Part shown: piece after piece, positions 27,062 to 34,951 of the stretch
Position numbering within the stretch: position 1 is the stretch's first letter
How the letters are laid out: each line of letters starts with the position of its first letter
DNA from: Sva-07 sp963774765
Lineage (GTDB): Bacteria; Actinomycetota; Acidimicrobiia; Acidimicrobiales; Ilumatobacteraceae
Reading direction: 5' to 3'
Assembly: GCA_963774765.1 (NCBI GenBank)
Contig: CAVZGP010000009.1
Location: 930,001-994,000, forward strand
Length of the DNA stretch: 64,000 nucleotides
Program-made: the position numbers and the translations under genes
The notes under the pieces: model-generated
What the model saw: the letters and a program-made list of their open reading frames with translations, nothing else
Database searches by the model: none
Told to the model about the DNA's origin: nothing

Positions 27062-28860
27062 ATGAGCGGAACGACCACCAACCAGCGCCTGAAGGACTGG
27101 GTGTCGGAGTGGGCAGCAGTGATGCAGCCCGCCGACATCTACTGGTGCGACGGGTCAGCCGACGAGTACGAACGTCTCTGCCAGGAACTCGTCGACTCGG
27201 GCACGTTCACGAAGCTCGACGAGGCCAAGCGCCCGAACAGCTACTGGGCGCATTCCGATCCGGGCGACGTCGCTCGTGTCGAGGACCGCACCTTCATCTG
27301 TTCGGCAACCGAGGACGAGGCCGGTCCCAACAACAACTGGCGCGATCCCGACGAGATGCGCGCCGAGATGAGGCGCCTCTACACGGGTGCGATGAAGGGC
27401 CGCACGATGTACGTCGTGCCGTTCTCGATGGGCCCGCTCGGCTCGCCGATCGCCCACATCGGCGTGCAGCTCACCGACTCGGCCTACGTGGCGGCCAACA
27501 TGCGCATCATGACCCGCATGGGCCAGGGAGCGCTCGACGTCCTCGGCGACGACCAGTGGGTGCCGTGTCTGCACTCGGTCGGCGCACCGTTGGAGAACGG
27601 CGCTGCGGACGTGCCGTGGCCGTGCAACGCGGAGAACAAGTACATCGTCCACTTCCCGGAGACCCGCGAGATCTGGTCGTACGGCTCGGGCTACGGCGGC
27701 AACGCCCTGCTCGGCAAGAAGTGCTTCGCCCTGCGCATCGCCTCGGTGATGGCACGCGACGACGGCTGGCTCGCCGAGCACATGCTGATCCTCAAGCTCA
27801 CCAACCCCGAGGGCGAGTCGAAGTACATCGCCGGCGCGTTCCCGTCGGCGTGCGGCAAGACGAACCTGGCGATGCTCGTGCCGACGATCCCCGGCTGGAA
27901 GGCCGAGACGGTCGGCGACGACATCTGCTGGATGAAGTTCGGCGACGACGGCCGGCTGTAGGCGATCAACCCGGAGGCCGGGTTCTTCGGCGTCGCTCCC
28001 GGCACCAGCTACAAGACCAACGCCGAACGCGATGGACACCCTGTGGGGCAACTGCGTCTACACCAACACGGCGCTCACCGACGACGGCGACGTCTGGTGG
28101 GAGGAGATGACCGACACTCCCCCGGCCCGCGCCACCGACTGGAAGGGCAACGCCTGGAACCCCGAGATGGAGCATCCCGGCGGCGCACCCCAACGCCCGC
28201 TTCACCGCGCCGGCATCACAGTGCCCGTCGATCGCCTCCGAATGGGAGGATCCGGCCGGTGTCCCGATCTCGGCGATTCTGTTCGGCGGTCGTCGTCGCA
28301 CGACGGTGCCGTTGGTGACCGAGGCCAACGACTGGGAGCACGGTGTGTTCCTCGGCTCGATCATGGCATCGGAGAAGACCGCCGCTGCGGAAGGCACCCA
28401 GGGCGAGCTGCGCTTCGATCCGATGGCGATGCTGCCGTTCTGCGGGTACAACAACGCCGACTACTTCGCTCACTGGTTGGGCATGGAGAAGGCGACCGAC
28501 CCGGACAAGCTGCCGAAGATCTTCTTCGTCAACTGGTTCCGCCGCGACGACGACGGACGGTTCCTGTGGCCGGGCTTCGGCGAGAACAGCCGCGTGCTCA
28601 AGTGGGTGTTCGAGCGGGTGAACGGCACCGCCGACGCGATCGACACCCCGATCGGCAAGCTGCCGACCAAGGCAGCGCTCGACACCGACGGGCTCGAGAT
28701 CGACGAAGCCGACCTCGACACGATCCTCTCGGTCGACATCGAGGGGTGGAAGTCCGCGATCCCGCAGATCCGTGAGCACTACGCCCGCTTCGGCGGCAAG
28801 CTCCCGGCCGCCCTCAATGTCGAAGTCGACAGCCTCGAAGCCAAACTCGCCGACGCCTGA
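27062..28860 (+). pseudogene. pckG: Phosphoenolpyruvate carboxykinase (GTP), interrupted by TAG and two frameshifts
   Basis: Converts oxaloacetate and GTP to PEP, first step of gluconeogenesis. The restored protein is about 598 residues, normal for the GTP type. The start ATG at 27062 has GAGGAG 10 bases upstream. Seen are SGYGGNALLGKKCFALRIAS, the P-loop AFPSACGKTNLAML and GDDICWMKF. At 27959-27961 TAG stands where GRL-W-AINPEAG is expected (TGG to TAG). One extra base near 28026 shifts the frame before AMDTLWGNCVYTNTAL, and one near 28183 before NARFTAPASQCPSIASEW. The last frame has ILFGGRRRTTVPLVTEA and runs to DA-stop at 28860. Confidence 0.9.
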
Positions 28861-28864
28861 GTCG

Positions 28865-28911
28865 TTCTCGTGAACTCGTGCGGGAATTGTTCCCGCACGA
28901 GTTCACGAGAA
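28865..28911. terminator. 22-bp perfect hairpin after pckG
   Basis: Arms 28865-28886 and 28890-28911 are exact reverse complements around a 3-base loop. The stem begins TTCTCGTGAAC, the same outer sequence as the hairpin at 22395-22439. It starts 4 bases after the pckG stop, so it probably terminates pckG transcripts. Confidence 0.8.
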
Positions 28912-28928
28912 GACGGCTGAGGACGCGA

Positions 28929-28962
28929 AACGGCCCGGTCTCCTTGCGGAGACCGGGCCGTT
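28929..28962. terminator. GC-rich terminator hairpin between pckG and rpmA
   Basis: A 15-base stem (AACGGCCCGGTCTCC / GGAGACCGGGCCGTT) with loop TTGC, followed on the plus strand by TCGTCGTT and on the minus strand by TCGCGTCC. It lies between convergent genes and is the canonical candidate for ending the rplU-rpmA transcript on the minus strand. Confidence 0.8.
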
Positions 28963-28985
28963 CGTCGTTCAGTGGCGAGATGTGA

Positions 28986-29243
28986 TCAGGCGTCGGCGGG
29001 GAGCACGTTGACCGTCTTGCGGCCCTTGTTGTGCCCGAACTCGACCTTGCCGTCGACGAGGCTGAACAAGGTGTCGTCCTTGCCCTTGCCGACGTTCTTG
29101 CCGGGATGGAACTTGGTGCCGCGCTGACGCACGAGGATGGTGCCGGCGGTGATTTCGCTGCCGCCGAACGCCTTCACGCCGAGGCGCTGTGCGTTGGAAT
29201 CACGACCGTTGCGGGTTGAGCCGCCACCTTTGGTCTTGGACAT
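28986..29243 (-). CDS. rpmA: 50S ribosomal protein L27
   Basis: 85 residues. MSKTKGGGSTRNGRDSNAQR, then LGVKAFGGSEITAGTILVRQ and FHPGKNVGKGKDD are the L27 hallmark. The N-terminus starts directly with MSKTKGGG, without the firmicute-type cleavable extension. It lies 33 bases after rplU. Confidence 0.96.
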   Translation of the reverse strand: MSKTKGGGSTRNGRDSNAQRLGVKAFGGSEITAGTILVRQRGTKFHPGKNVGKGKDDTLFSLVDGKVEFGHNKGRKTVNVLPADA

Positions 29244-29276
29244 GAATCTTCTCCGTTCGAATCGGGCCGGTGCCGG

Positions 29277-29585
29277 TCAGACCGTGATCGAGGTGATCTC
29301 GACCAGGTGGTACTTCTGGCGGTGGCCGTAGCGACGATGTTGGTTGGTGCGGCGTTTGAAGGTGTAGCCGTTGATCTTCGGGCCCTTGACCTGTCCGATG
29401 ATCTTGCCGGTGACCGACGCGCTCTTGAGCTCGTCCGGGGTGGCGAGCACGGTGCTGCCATCGACCACCATGACGGGGGTCAGCGACACGTCGCTGCCCT
29501 CATCGGCGTCGAGCAGTTCAACTCGTACCTGCTGGCCCGTGGCCACCTTTTCCTGCTTGCCGCCTGAGGCGATGACTGCGTACAT
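29277..29585 (-). CDS. rplU: 50S ribosomal protein L21
   Basis: 102 residues from ATG 29585 (MYAVIASGGKQEKVATGQQV). GPKINGYTFKRRTNQHRRYGHRQ... is the L21 fingerprint at the C-terminus. The longer upstream ORF is not conserved and overlaps the metallo-hydrolase gene. The rplU-rpmA pair follows the rne region, as usual, although obg is not next to it here. Confidence 0.95.
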   Translation of the reverse strand: MYAVIASGGKQEKVATGQQVRVELLDADEGSDVSLTPVMVVDGSTVLATPDELKSASVTGKIIGQVKGPKINGYTFKRRTNQHRRYGHRQKYHLVEITSITV

Positions 29586-29638
29586 AGCGTTGTCCGATGC
29601 TAGCGGCGGATCTGGCAGCCTCAACCCGTCCACGCCGG

Positions 29639-30907
29639 TCAATCGCGAACGGCGACGGCTTCTGATTCCCGGGCAGCCCCGGCAAAGACACCCTTGGCCA
29701 TCAGCGAGCTCTCGGCGCCACGTCGCGCGAGGTACACGATCGCTCTTGCGGCATGGACGCCGGAGTCGTCGGGAGCCGCCCACGCGGCGAGGTCGGCGAG
29801 ATGGCAGGCCAAACGGTGATCGCCGGCCTCGGACAACGTCGTCGCCCGATCGATCAGTACCGATGCTCCCCCGGCGAGATCGGCCAGCTCCGCGGCCAGC
29901 ACCGCATCCGGCGACGGCTTGAGGCGGCTGGGGGCACCGTCCCACCAGCCTCCGAACTGGCGCCAGATGTTGCGCACGACGAACTCGGGCTCGTCGTAGA
30001 GCGGGCGCAGATATGGCTTCGCCAGCTCGTCGTCGGGCACCGCGACCGAGTGGATGATGGTGTCGAGCACCTCACCGGCGTTCATCATCGCGACCACCTC
30101 GGCCACCAGGTGCTCCAGCGCACCCGCGATCGTGGTCAGCACCCGCTCGATCCGTGCCCGTCCGTCGATCGGGAGTCCGTGGGCCGGCAGCAGGAGTTCC
30201 GGGCCGTGCGCCGCCATGTCACGCAGGGCTGCGGCCCACTCGATCGGGTAGCGCTGCACCTTCTGGGGGTTGCCGGCGTTGGGGAAGTTCCAGATCACGA
30301 AGTCACCGACGAACGCCCACTTGCGGTCCGGCTCCCATCCCCACAGGTGATCGTCGGTCTCGCCGCGAGCATGGTGGAGTTCGATCGTGCGGTCACCGAC
30401 GATGATCGAGTCGTGGTCGTCGACGACATGGGTGGGCCACAGCGTCGCTGTGGGGATGAAGTCAGGGGTTTCACCCATTCCGAAGTCGCCACGAACACCA
30501 CCGAACTGGCGGGCGTTGATGCGGACGTTCCACGCGTTCGTGTACTCGTAGCGCCGGAAACGCGGACCGACGTTGGCGTGGCCGACCACGGTCATCTCGC
30601 CGAACTCCGCGGCGAAGGCCGGGCTCCCGCCGACGTGGTCGGTGTGCCCGTGTGTGTAGACGAGGTGCGTGACCGGCGTCGCGCTCCAACCGCTGATTGC
30701 GGCAGCCACGGCGGCACCCGTCCGTTCGTGCGATGCATCGAAGGCGACGAGCCCCTCGCCGGCGTCGAGCACCACGGAGTGCGAGAAACTCTCGACGACG
30801 GCCAGTCCGTCGGCCACCTCCGACAACTCGTTCGTGATCCGATTGAGCGGCTCGTCGACAACGCCCGAATCGATCACCCGTGACGACAACGCAAGCAGAT
30901 CAGCCAT
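29639..30907 (-). CDS. MBL-fold metallo-hydrolase, alkylsulfatase (SdsA/BDS1)-like
   Basis: 422 residues. The zinc motif THGHTDHVGG lies near residue 84, with further ligands likely in RGETDDHLWG and LLPAHGLPI. A helical C-terminal half (dimerisation part, ERVLTTIAGALEHLVAEVVAMM, then a repeat-like LIDRATTLSEAGDHRLACHLAD) follows. This two-domain layout matches linear alkylsulfatases such as SdsA1, which release sulfate from alkyl sulfates; the C-terminal SCP2-like part of full-length enzymes is short or missing. It sits between a composite repeat (upstream) and rplU, so it appears to be inserted into the rne-rplU neighbourhood. Substrate unproven. Confidence 0.75.
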   Translation of the reverse strand: MADLLALSSRVIDSGVVDEPLNRITNELSEVADGLAVVESFSHSVVLDAGEGLVAFDASHERTGAAVAAAISGWSATPVTHLVYTHGHTDHVGGSPAFAAEFGEMTVVGHANVGPRFRRYEYTNAWNVRINARQFGGVRGDFGMGETPDFIPTATLWPTHVVDDHDSIIVGDRTIELHHARGETDDHLWGWEPDRKWAFVGDFVIWNFPNAGNPQKVQRYPIEWAAALRDMAAHGPELLLPAHGLPIDGRARIERVLTTIAGALEHLVAEVVAMMNAGEVLDTIIHSVAVPDDELAKPYLRPLYDEPEFVVRNIWRQFGGWWDGAPSRLKPSPDAVLAAELADLAGGASVLIDRATTLSEAGDHRLACHLADLAAWAAPDDSGVHAARAIVYLARRGAESSLMAKGVFAGAARESEAVAVRD

Positions 30908-30919
30908 TCCCGGAACCTA

Positions 30920-31247
30920 ACCGGTGACGCCGGCGCCGGGGACCTCAGCGGGCTGGGGCACTGCGTTTCGGGACCCGAACGAATCACGCGCCCGCGAGAA
31001 TCCCCCACCGATGAGCGAACCGACCGGATACGGCGGTTTCGCTCATCGCAACCCGCGAGAATCCCCCACCGATGAGCGAACCGACCGGATACGGCGGTTT
31101 CGCTCATCGCAACCCGCGAGAATCCCCCACCGATGAGCGAAGCGACCGGATACGGCGGTTTCGCTCATCGCAACCCCAACGCCAGCCCCGTCCGCTGAGG
31201 CCCCGGCACGCGTCACCGGTTACGGGGTGCCTGGCACCGGCGTCACC
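30920..31247. repeat. Composite repeat, locus 2: inverted ends, 61-bp tandem hairpins
   Basis: It fills the 312-base gap between the putative selenoprotein and the metallo-hydrolase. Left end 30920-30952 (AACCGGTGACGCCGG...) and right end 31192-31221 (read in reverse, AACCGGTGACGCGTG...) are imperfect inverted repeats of about 30 bases. Module B at 30969-30993 equals 10457-10481. The tandem unit of 61 bases starts at 31008, 31069 and 31130 (third copy shortened, to about 31175); each unit holds a hairpin with arms CGATGAGCGAA/TTCGCTCATCG. The right side carries the palindrome GGTGCCTGGCACC (31226-31238), the same motif as module A at locus 1. Confidence 0.88.
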
Positions 31248-31546
31248 TCGCAGGCGTCGTTGATCGGGCCGCCGGCACGGAACTCGACGGCGAGCGACTT
31301 CGACAGGCGGCCCTTGGTGACGACGCGCATCGATTCCGCCATGCCGATCAGCGTCGGCGTGATCAGGATCTGGAAGCGGTCGTGGCGCAGCTTGCGGTAC
31401 GCCGCAGTGTTCTTGCCCTTGACGTTGGTGTCGACCGACACCTCAGCGACCTTGCCTCAACCGGTGGGCCGGATGAAGTCGATCGACATCGTGCCGCCCT
31501 TGCGTTCGAGCAGCGCCCGCGCATCGTCGGTGATCTCGATGTCCAT
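31220..31546 (-). CDS. Putative selenoprotein, HesB-like small protein with in-frame UGA at codon 30
   Basis: It starts at ATG 31546, 2 bases after the RNase E/G stop, with GGAG 7 bases upstream. The frame reads MDIEITDDARALLERKGGTM, SIDFIRPTG, then TGA (31459-31457), then GKVAEVSVDTNVKGKNT and RFQILITPTLIGMAESM on to NDACEV, stopping at TAA 31220: 108 codons with UGA as selenocysteine. The halves read as one protein without a shift. Starting 14 bases after the UGA, a hairpin with stem GGTGTC/GACACC and loop GGTC fits a bacterial SECIS. The start pattern recalls HesB/IscA-like proteins, and from memory the 'CC/Se motif' (seleno)protein family. The last eight codons (VTPVPGTP) come from the repeat element. 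A sequence error (TGC to TGA) is the main alternative. Confidence 0.6.
31427..31442 (-). promoter_or_regulatory. SECIS-like hairpin downstream of the in-frame UGA
   Basis: On the minus strand GGTGTC-GGTC-GACACC: a 6-bp stem and 4-base loop starting with GG, the loop beginning 20 bases after the UGA. Bacterial SECIS elements have the apical loop roughly 16-37 bases after UGA with a G in its first two positions; E. coli fdhF also has GGUC in its loop. No bulged U is seen in the stem. Confidence 0.5.
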
Positions 31547-31548
31547 CG

Positions 31549-33447
31549 TCACTCCAACAGGTCGTAGTCGACGACCACGCCGCGACCCTCACAGTCGGGG
31601 CAGATCTCGGAGTACTCGGTGAGCAGGCCTTCACCGATGCGCTTGCGGGTCATCTCGACGAGGCCGAGTTCGGTGATGTCGAACACCTGCGACCGCGTCT
31701 TGTCGCGCGCCAACGCATCGCGGAAGTTCTCGATCACCTTCGCGCGGTTGCCCTTGATCTCCATGTCGATGAAGTCGATCACGATGATGCCGCCGATGTC
31801 GCGCAGTCGCAGCTGCTTCGCGATCTCCTCGGCCGCCTCCATGTTGTTGTGGAACACGGTCTCTTCGAGGTTCGACTTTCCGACGTTCTTGCCGGTGTTG
31901 ACGTCGATGACGGTGAGCGCCTCGGTGTGTTCGATGATCAACGAACCGCCCGACGGCAGCCACACCTTGCGATCGAGCGCCTTGTGGACCTGCTCGTGGA
32001 TGTGGAACTTCTCGAACACCGACAGGGCGCCCTCGGCGTCACCGCCGTCGTAGTACTCGATCCGATCAGCGAGTTCGGGATTGAATGCGGCCACATAGTC
32101 GCGGATCTCGTGGAACAGACGCTCGTCGTCGATCACCACGCCGCGGTAGTCGGCGTTGAACTCCTCGCGGATCACCCGCACCGCCAGCTCCGGCTCGCGG
32201 TACAACAGGGCGGGCCGCTGGGTCTTTGCTGCCTTCTCGGCGATCTGGTCCCACTGGCGCAGCAGGATCGTCATGTCCGCCACGAGTTCCTCCTCGGTGG
32301 CGGTCTCGGCCGCGGTTCGCACGATCAGGCCGTGCTCGTCGGGCTTGACGCGATCGAGGATCCCGCGCAGGCGCTTGCGGACGTCGTCGGGGAGTCGCTT
32401 GGAGATGCCGTAGGTGTTCGAGTTCGGGATCAACACCACGAACCGACCGGGCAGCGACACCTCCTGGGTGAGCCGCGCCCCCTTGTGGGCGATCGGGTTC
32501 TTCGTGACCTGGCAGGTGATCAGCTGCTTGTTCTTGAGGATGTCCTCGATTCGCGGATCCTTGCCACCCTGCTCGACGTCCTCGGGGTCGTACTGGACGT
32601 CGCCGCGGTACAGCACGGCGTTCTTCGGCGTCGCGATGTCGACGAACGCTGCCTCCATACCGGGCAAGACGTTCTGGATTCGGCCCACGTAGATGTTGCC
32701 GTGGATCTGGCTGACGTCGTCGGCCGGCCGACTGACATAGTGCTCGATCAGGCTGCGCCCTTCGAGGACGGCCACCTGTGTCATCCCCGAGCGCACCTGC
32801 ACCGCCATGAAATAGCGCCCGATCGGCTTGCCGTTGCGCTCGCGTCCACGGCGTTGTTCGAGCGTCGCCGCGTCGAGTTCGGGCCCGTCGGAGCGCCCCC
32901 TCCCGCGCCCGCGGCCACGACGGCCCTTCGTCGCACCAGCCGCTCCGTCGTCGGTACGAGCCTCACCGAGATCGCCAGGTCCATCGCCCGAGGTTCGACC
33001 AGATCCACCCTTCGACCCGGAACGCCGACGGCGCTTCGGTGCCCCGCCAGAACGGTCGCTGTCGGCGGCTGCCGACTTGGAGGCAGGCTTCGTGGTCGCC
33101 GGGCCTGGCGGTGGCGAGGTCGGCATCGGCATCGTGTCGCCGATCCGGGGCTTTCGCACCAGGGCCTTCTCCGCCGCCTCTGCGGAGGGGCGACCCTCGC
33201 TCATCGGCTTGGGCAATTCGACGTCGTTGCGGTCGTCGAGGTCGGCAGCATCAGCGCCGCCTCCCGTGCCAGCGCCGGACGCTGCGGCACCGCTCCCACG
33301 GCGCCGCTGACCTCCTCGTGACCCTCGGCGGCGCTTGGAGCTCGACGAAGCACCGGAGGTGCCGGAGGTGCCGGAGGGCTCGTCAGATGAACTGTCGGCG
33401 GTGATGCTGCGGTCGTCGGTCGGACGCTCGGAGTCGGCGTGATCCAT
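31549..33447 (-). CDS. rne: Ribonuclease E/G family protein
   Basis: Endoribonuclease for mRNA decay and rRNA maturation. The start at ATG 33447 (MDHADSERPTDDRS) gives 632 residues; the ORF extends further up without conservation. Residues about 1-210 are disordered, with Ser/Gly then Arg/Lys-rich patches (SSSKRRRGSRGGQRRRG, KGRRGRGRGRGR) likely to bind RNA. The S1 domain follows (YVGRIQNVLPGMEAAFVDI). Catalytic aspartates sit in ALTVIDVNTGK and IIVIDFIDMEIKGNR; the Zn-link motif is CPDCEGRG near the end. It is the last long gene of the rodA-rne run and is followed after 2 bases by the putative selenoprotein gene. Confidence 0.93.
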   Translation of the reverse strand: MDHADSERPTDDRSITADSSSDEPSGTSGTSGASSSSKRRRGSRGGQRRRGSGAAASGAGTGGGADAADLDDRNDVELPKPMSEGRPSAEAAEKALVRKPRIGDTMPMPTSPPPGPATTKPASKSAAADSDRSGGAPKRRRRSGSKGGSGRTSGDGPGDLGEARTDDGAAGATKGRRGRGRGRGRSDGPELDAATLEQRRGRERNGKPIGRYFMAVQVRSGMTQVAVLEGRSLIEHYVSRPADDVSQIHGNIYVGRIQNVLPGMEAAFVDIATPKNAVLYRGDVQYDPEDVEQGGKDPRIEDILKNKQLITCQVTKNPIAHKGARLTQEVSLPGRFVVLIPNSNTYGISKRLPDDVRKRLRGILDRVKPDEHGLIVRTAAETATEEELVADMTILLRQWDQIAEKAAKTQRPALLYREPELAVRVIREEFNADYRGVVIDDERLFHEIRDYVAAFNPELADRIEYYDGGDAEGALSVFEKFHIHEQVHKALDRKVWLPSGGSLIIEHTEALTVIDVNTGKNVGKSNLEETVFHNNMEAAEEIAKQLRLRDIGGIIVIDFIDMEIKGNRAKVIENFRDALARDKTRSQVFDITELGLVEMTRKRIGEGLLTEYSEICPDCEGRGVVVDYDLLE

Positions 33448-33793
33448 GGGTGAAGCGGTCCCTTCTGGGATGAGCAGCCGCGACGGCGCTCTGCGTGGCT
33501 CGAACCGTCTGCGCGGTGCAGTGGGGACGGGCCGATCGTGAACGTCGGATCCGCCGGTTGACGGACCCGTTGCATGCGCCGGAGACCAGCGCAACGAGCA
33601 ACACGACGACCAGCGCGGTCGTCACCGACCATCCCTCGGCCCGAACGTGCTTCATGGGCGCCGCTGCGCCGGAATGTTCCGGAGCGGTGCTCGTGTTGCG
33701 GGTTGGTCCGACGTCGATGGTCACTGGGAGAGCAATTCTACGCCGTCGTGGCGCTCTCGGCGGGATGGGCGACGAATTGACCAGCCGTACGTC
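33448..33793. other. 346-base gap between rodA and rne; no convincing gene
   Basis: The minus strand has a weak 113-codon ORF from GTG 33724 that overlaps the rne start. It contains one hydrophobic stretch (VTTALVVVLLVALVSGAC) but no ribosome site and an arginine-rich, non-conserved-looking end. In related actinobacteria a radical-SAM gene pair often sits between rodA and rne; nothing of it is visible here. The region probably holds the rne promoter and leader. Confidence 0.4.
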
Positions 33794-34948
33794 TCAGCGC
33801 ATCCGGCGCATGTGGACGGACTGCACGACCCCGAACAGCGCGAAGTACACGATCAACCCGGATCCGCCGTAGGAGATGAACGGGAGCGGCAATCCCGTGA
33901 CCGGCATGATCTGCACGGTCATCGCCACGTTCTGGAACGTCTGCCACAGCAGCATCGTGAACACACCAGCACAGAAGTACGTGCCGAGCAGGTCGCGGGA
34001 GAGATGAGCGATGCGCCAGATACGAACGAGGGCGATGACGATCAGCCCCAGCACCACCGACGAACCGACCAGCCCGAACTGCTCACCGATCGCTGCGAAC
34101 GGGAAGTCGGCCCACATCACCGGGATGTCACGGCCGTTGGTGAGCGGTCCCTGCAGCCAGCCCTTCCCCCACACACCACCGGTCCCGATCGCCCGCATCG
34201 CGTTCTCGGCCTGGTACAGGTCGTCGGCGTTGGCGGCACCAGGGTTCACGAGCGCCCGGATCCGGGCAGCCTGATAGCTGTTGACGAGGCGACCGACGAA
34301 TGCGGCGAGCACCGTCGACACCGACAGCACCGTGATCAACGCGATGTAGCGAGCCTTGGCCCCGGCGACCAACAGGACGCCCATCGCCATCGACACCAGG
34401 ACCGACGCCGAGCCGAGGTCGGGTTGGATGATCACCAGCACCGCGGGCGCACCGACGATCATCAGCCCGCCGAGGAATCGGGCGTAGGAGACCTCGTCGC
34501 TGCGTTCCTCGGCGAGATACGAGGCGAGCATCAACAACGTGGTGAACTTCGCCATCTCAGCGGGTTGGAAGTTGAACGGACCGAGATCGAAGGAGATGAG
34601 ATCCTCACCCGACGCGACGCCGAGCAGGAACAGCAACGTCAGGATCATGAGCGTGAGCCCGTAGAGGAACTTGGCGCGGTCCTTCCACCAGTCGTAGTCG
34701 ACCGACATGACCACCAACATCACGACGACGGCGATGATCGCGAAGATGACCTGGCGGGTGGCGAACACATAGGGATCCGCCACGATGCGCGTCCTCGACG
34801 CCGAGTACACGACGAAGAACCCGATGACGGTGAGGGCGAACTGCACCGCCAACAGGACCCAGTCGACGTTGCGGCTGGGGTCGGCGGGACTGGCACCGAT
34901 GTTGCCGAGCCCGGAGTCCGGCTTGCGGGACAGGAACGACGTCGCCAC
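33794..34948 (-). CDS. rodA: Rod-shape SEDS peptidoglycan glycosyltransferase RodA
   Basis: A SEDS-family protein, 384 residues with about ten membrane helices, polymerising glycan strands of the lateral wall with its cognate class B PBP. FNFQPAEMAKFTTLLMLASYLA, VIIQPDLGSASVLVSMAMG and the C-terminal MPVTGLPLPFISYGGSGL are SEDS signatures. RodA rather than FtsW is favoured by its place directly after mrdA in the mreBCD operon. The start ATG at 34948 lies 3 bases after the mrdA stop. Confidence 0.92.
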   Translation of the reverse strand: MATSFLSRKPDSGLGNIGASPADPSRNVDWVLLAVQFALTVIGFFVVYSASRTRIVADPYVFATRQVIFAIIAVVVMLVVMSVDYDWWKDRAKFLYGLTLMILTLLFLLGVASGEDLISFDLGPFNFQPAEMAKFTTLLMLASYLAEERSDEVSYARFLGGLMIVGAPAVLVIIQPDLGSASVLVSMAMGVLLVAGAKARYIALITVLSVSTVLAAFVGRLVNSYQAARIRALVNPGAANADDLYQAENAMRAIGTGGVWGKGWLQGPLTNGRDIPVMWADFPFAAIGEQFGLVGSSVVLGLIVIALVRIWRIAHLSRDLLGTYFCAGVFTMLLWQTFQNVAMTVQIMPVTGLPLPFISYGGSGLIVYFALFGVVQSVHMRRMR

Positions 34949-34951
34949 GTA

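Noticed and set aside
27959..27961. TAG in pckG as a recoded (pyrrolysine) codon
   Set aside because: No stem-loop or pyl context is seen, the position is a conserved Trp codon one base away, and frameshifts lie close by.
31008..31175. Tandem 61-bp repeats as a CRISPR array
   Set aside because: Units are directly adjacent with no variable spacers, and no cas genes are nearby.
33383..33724. 113-codon ORF with one hydrophobic stretch before rne
   Set aside because: No ribosome site, overlaps the rne start, and most of it is arginine-rich shadow sequence; mentioned only as a gap note.
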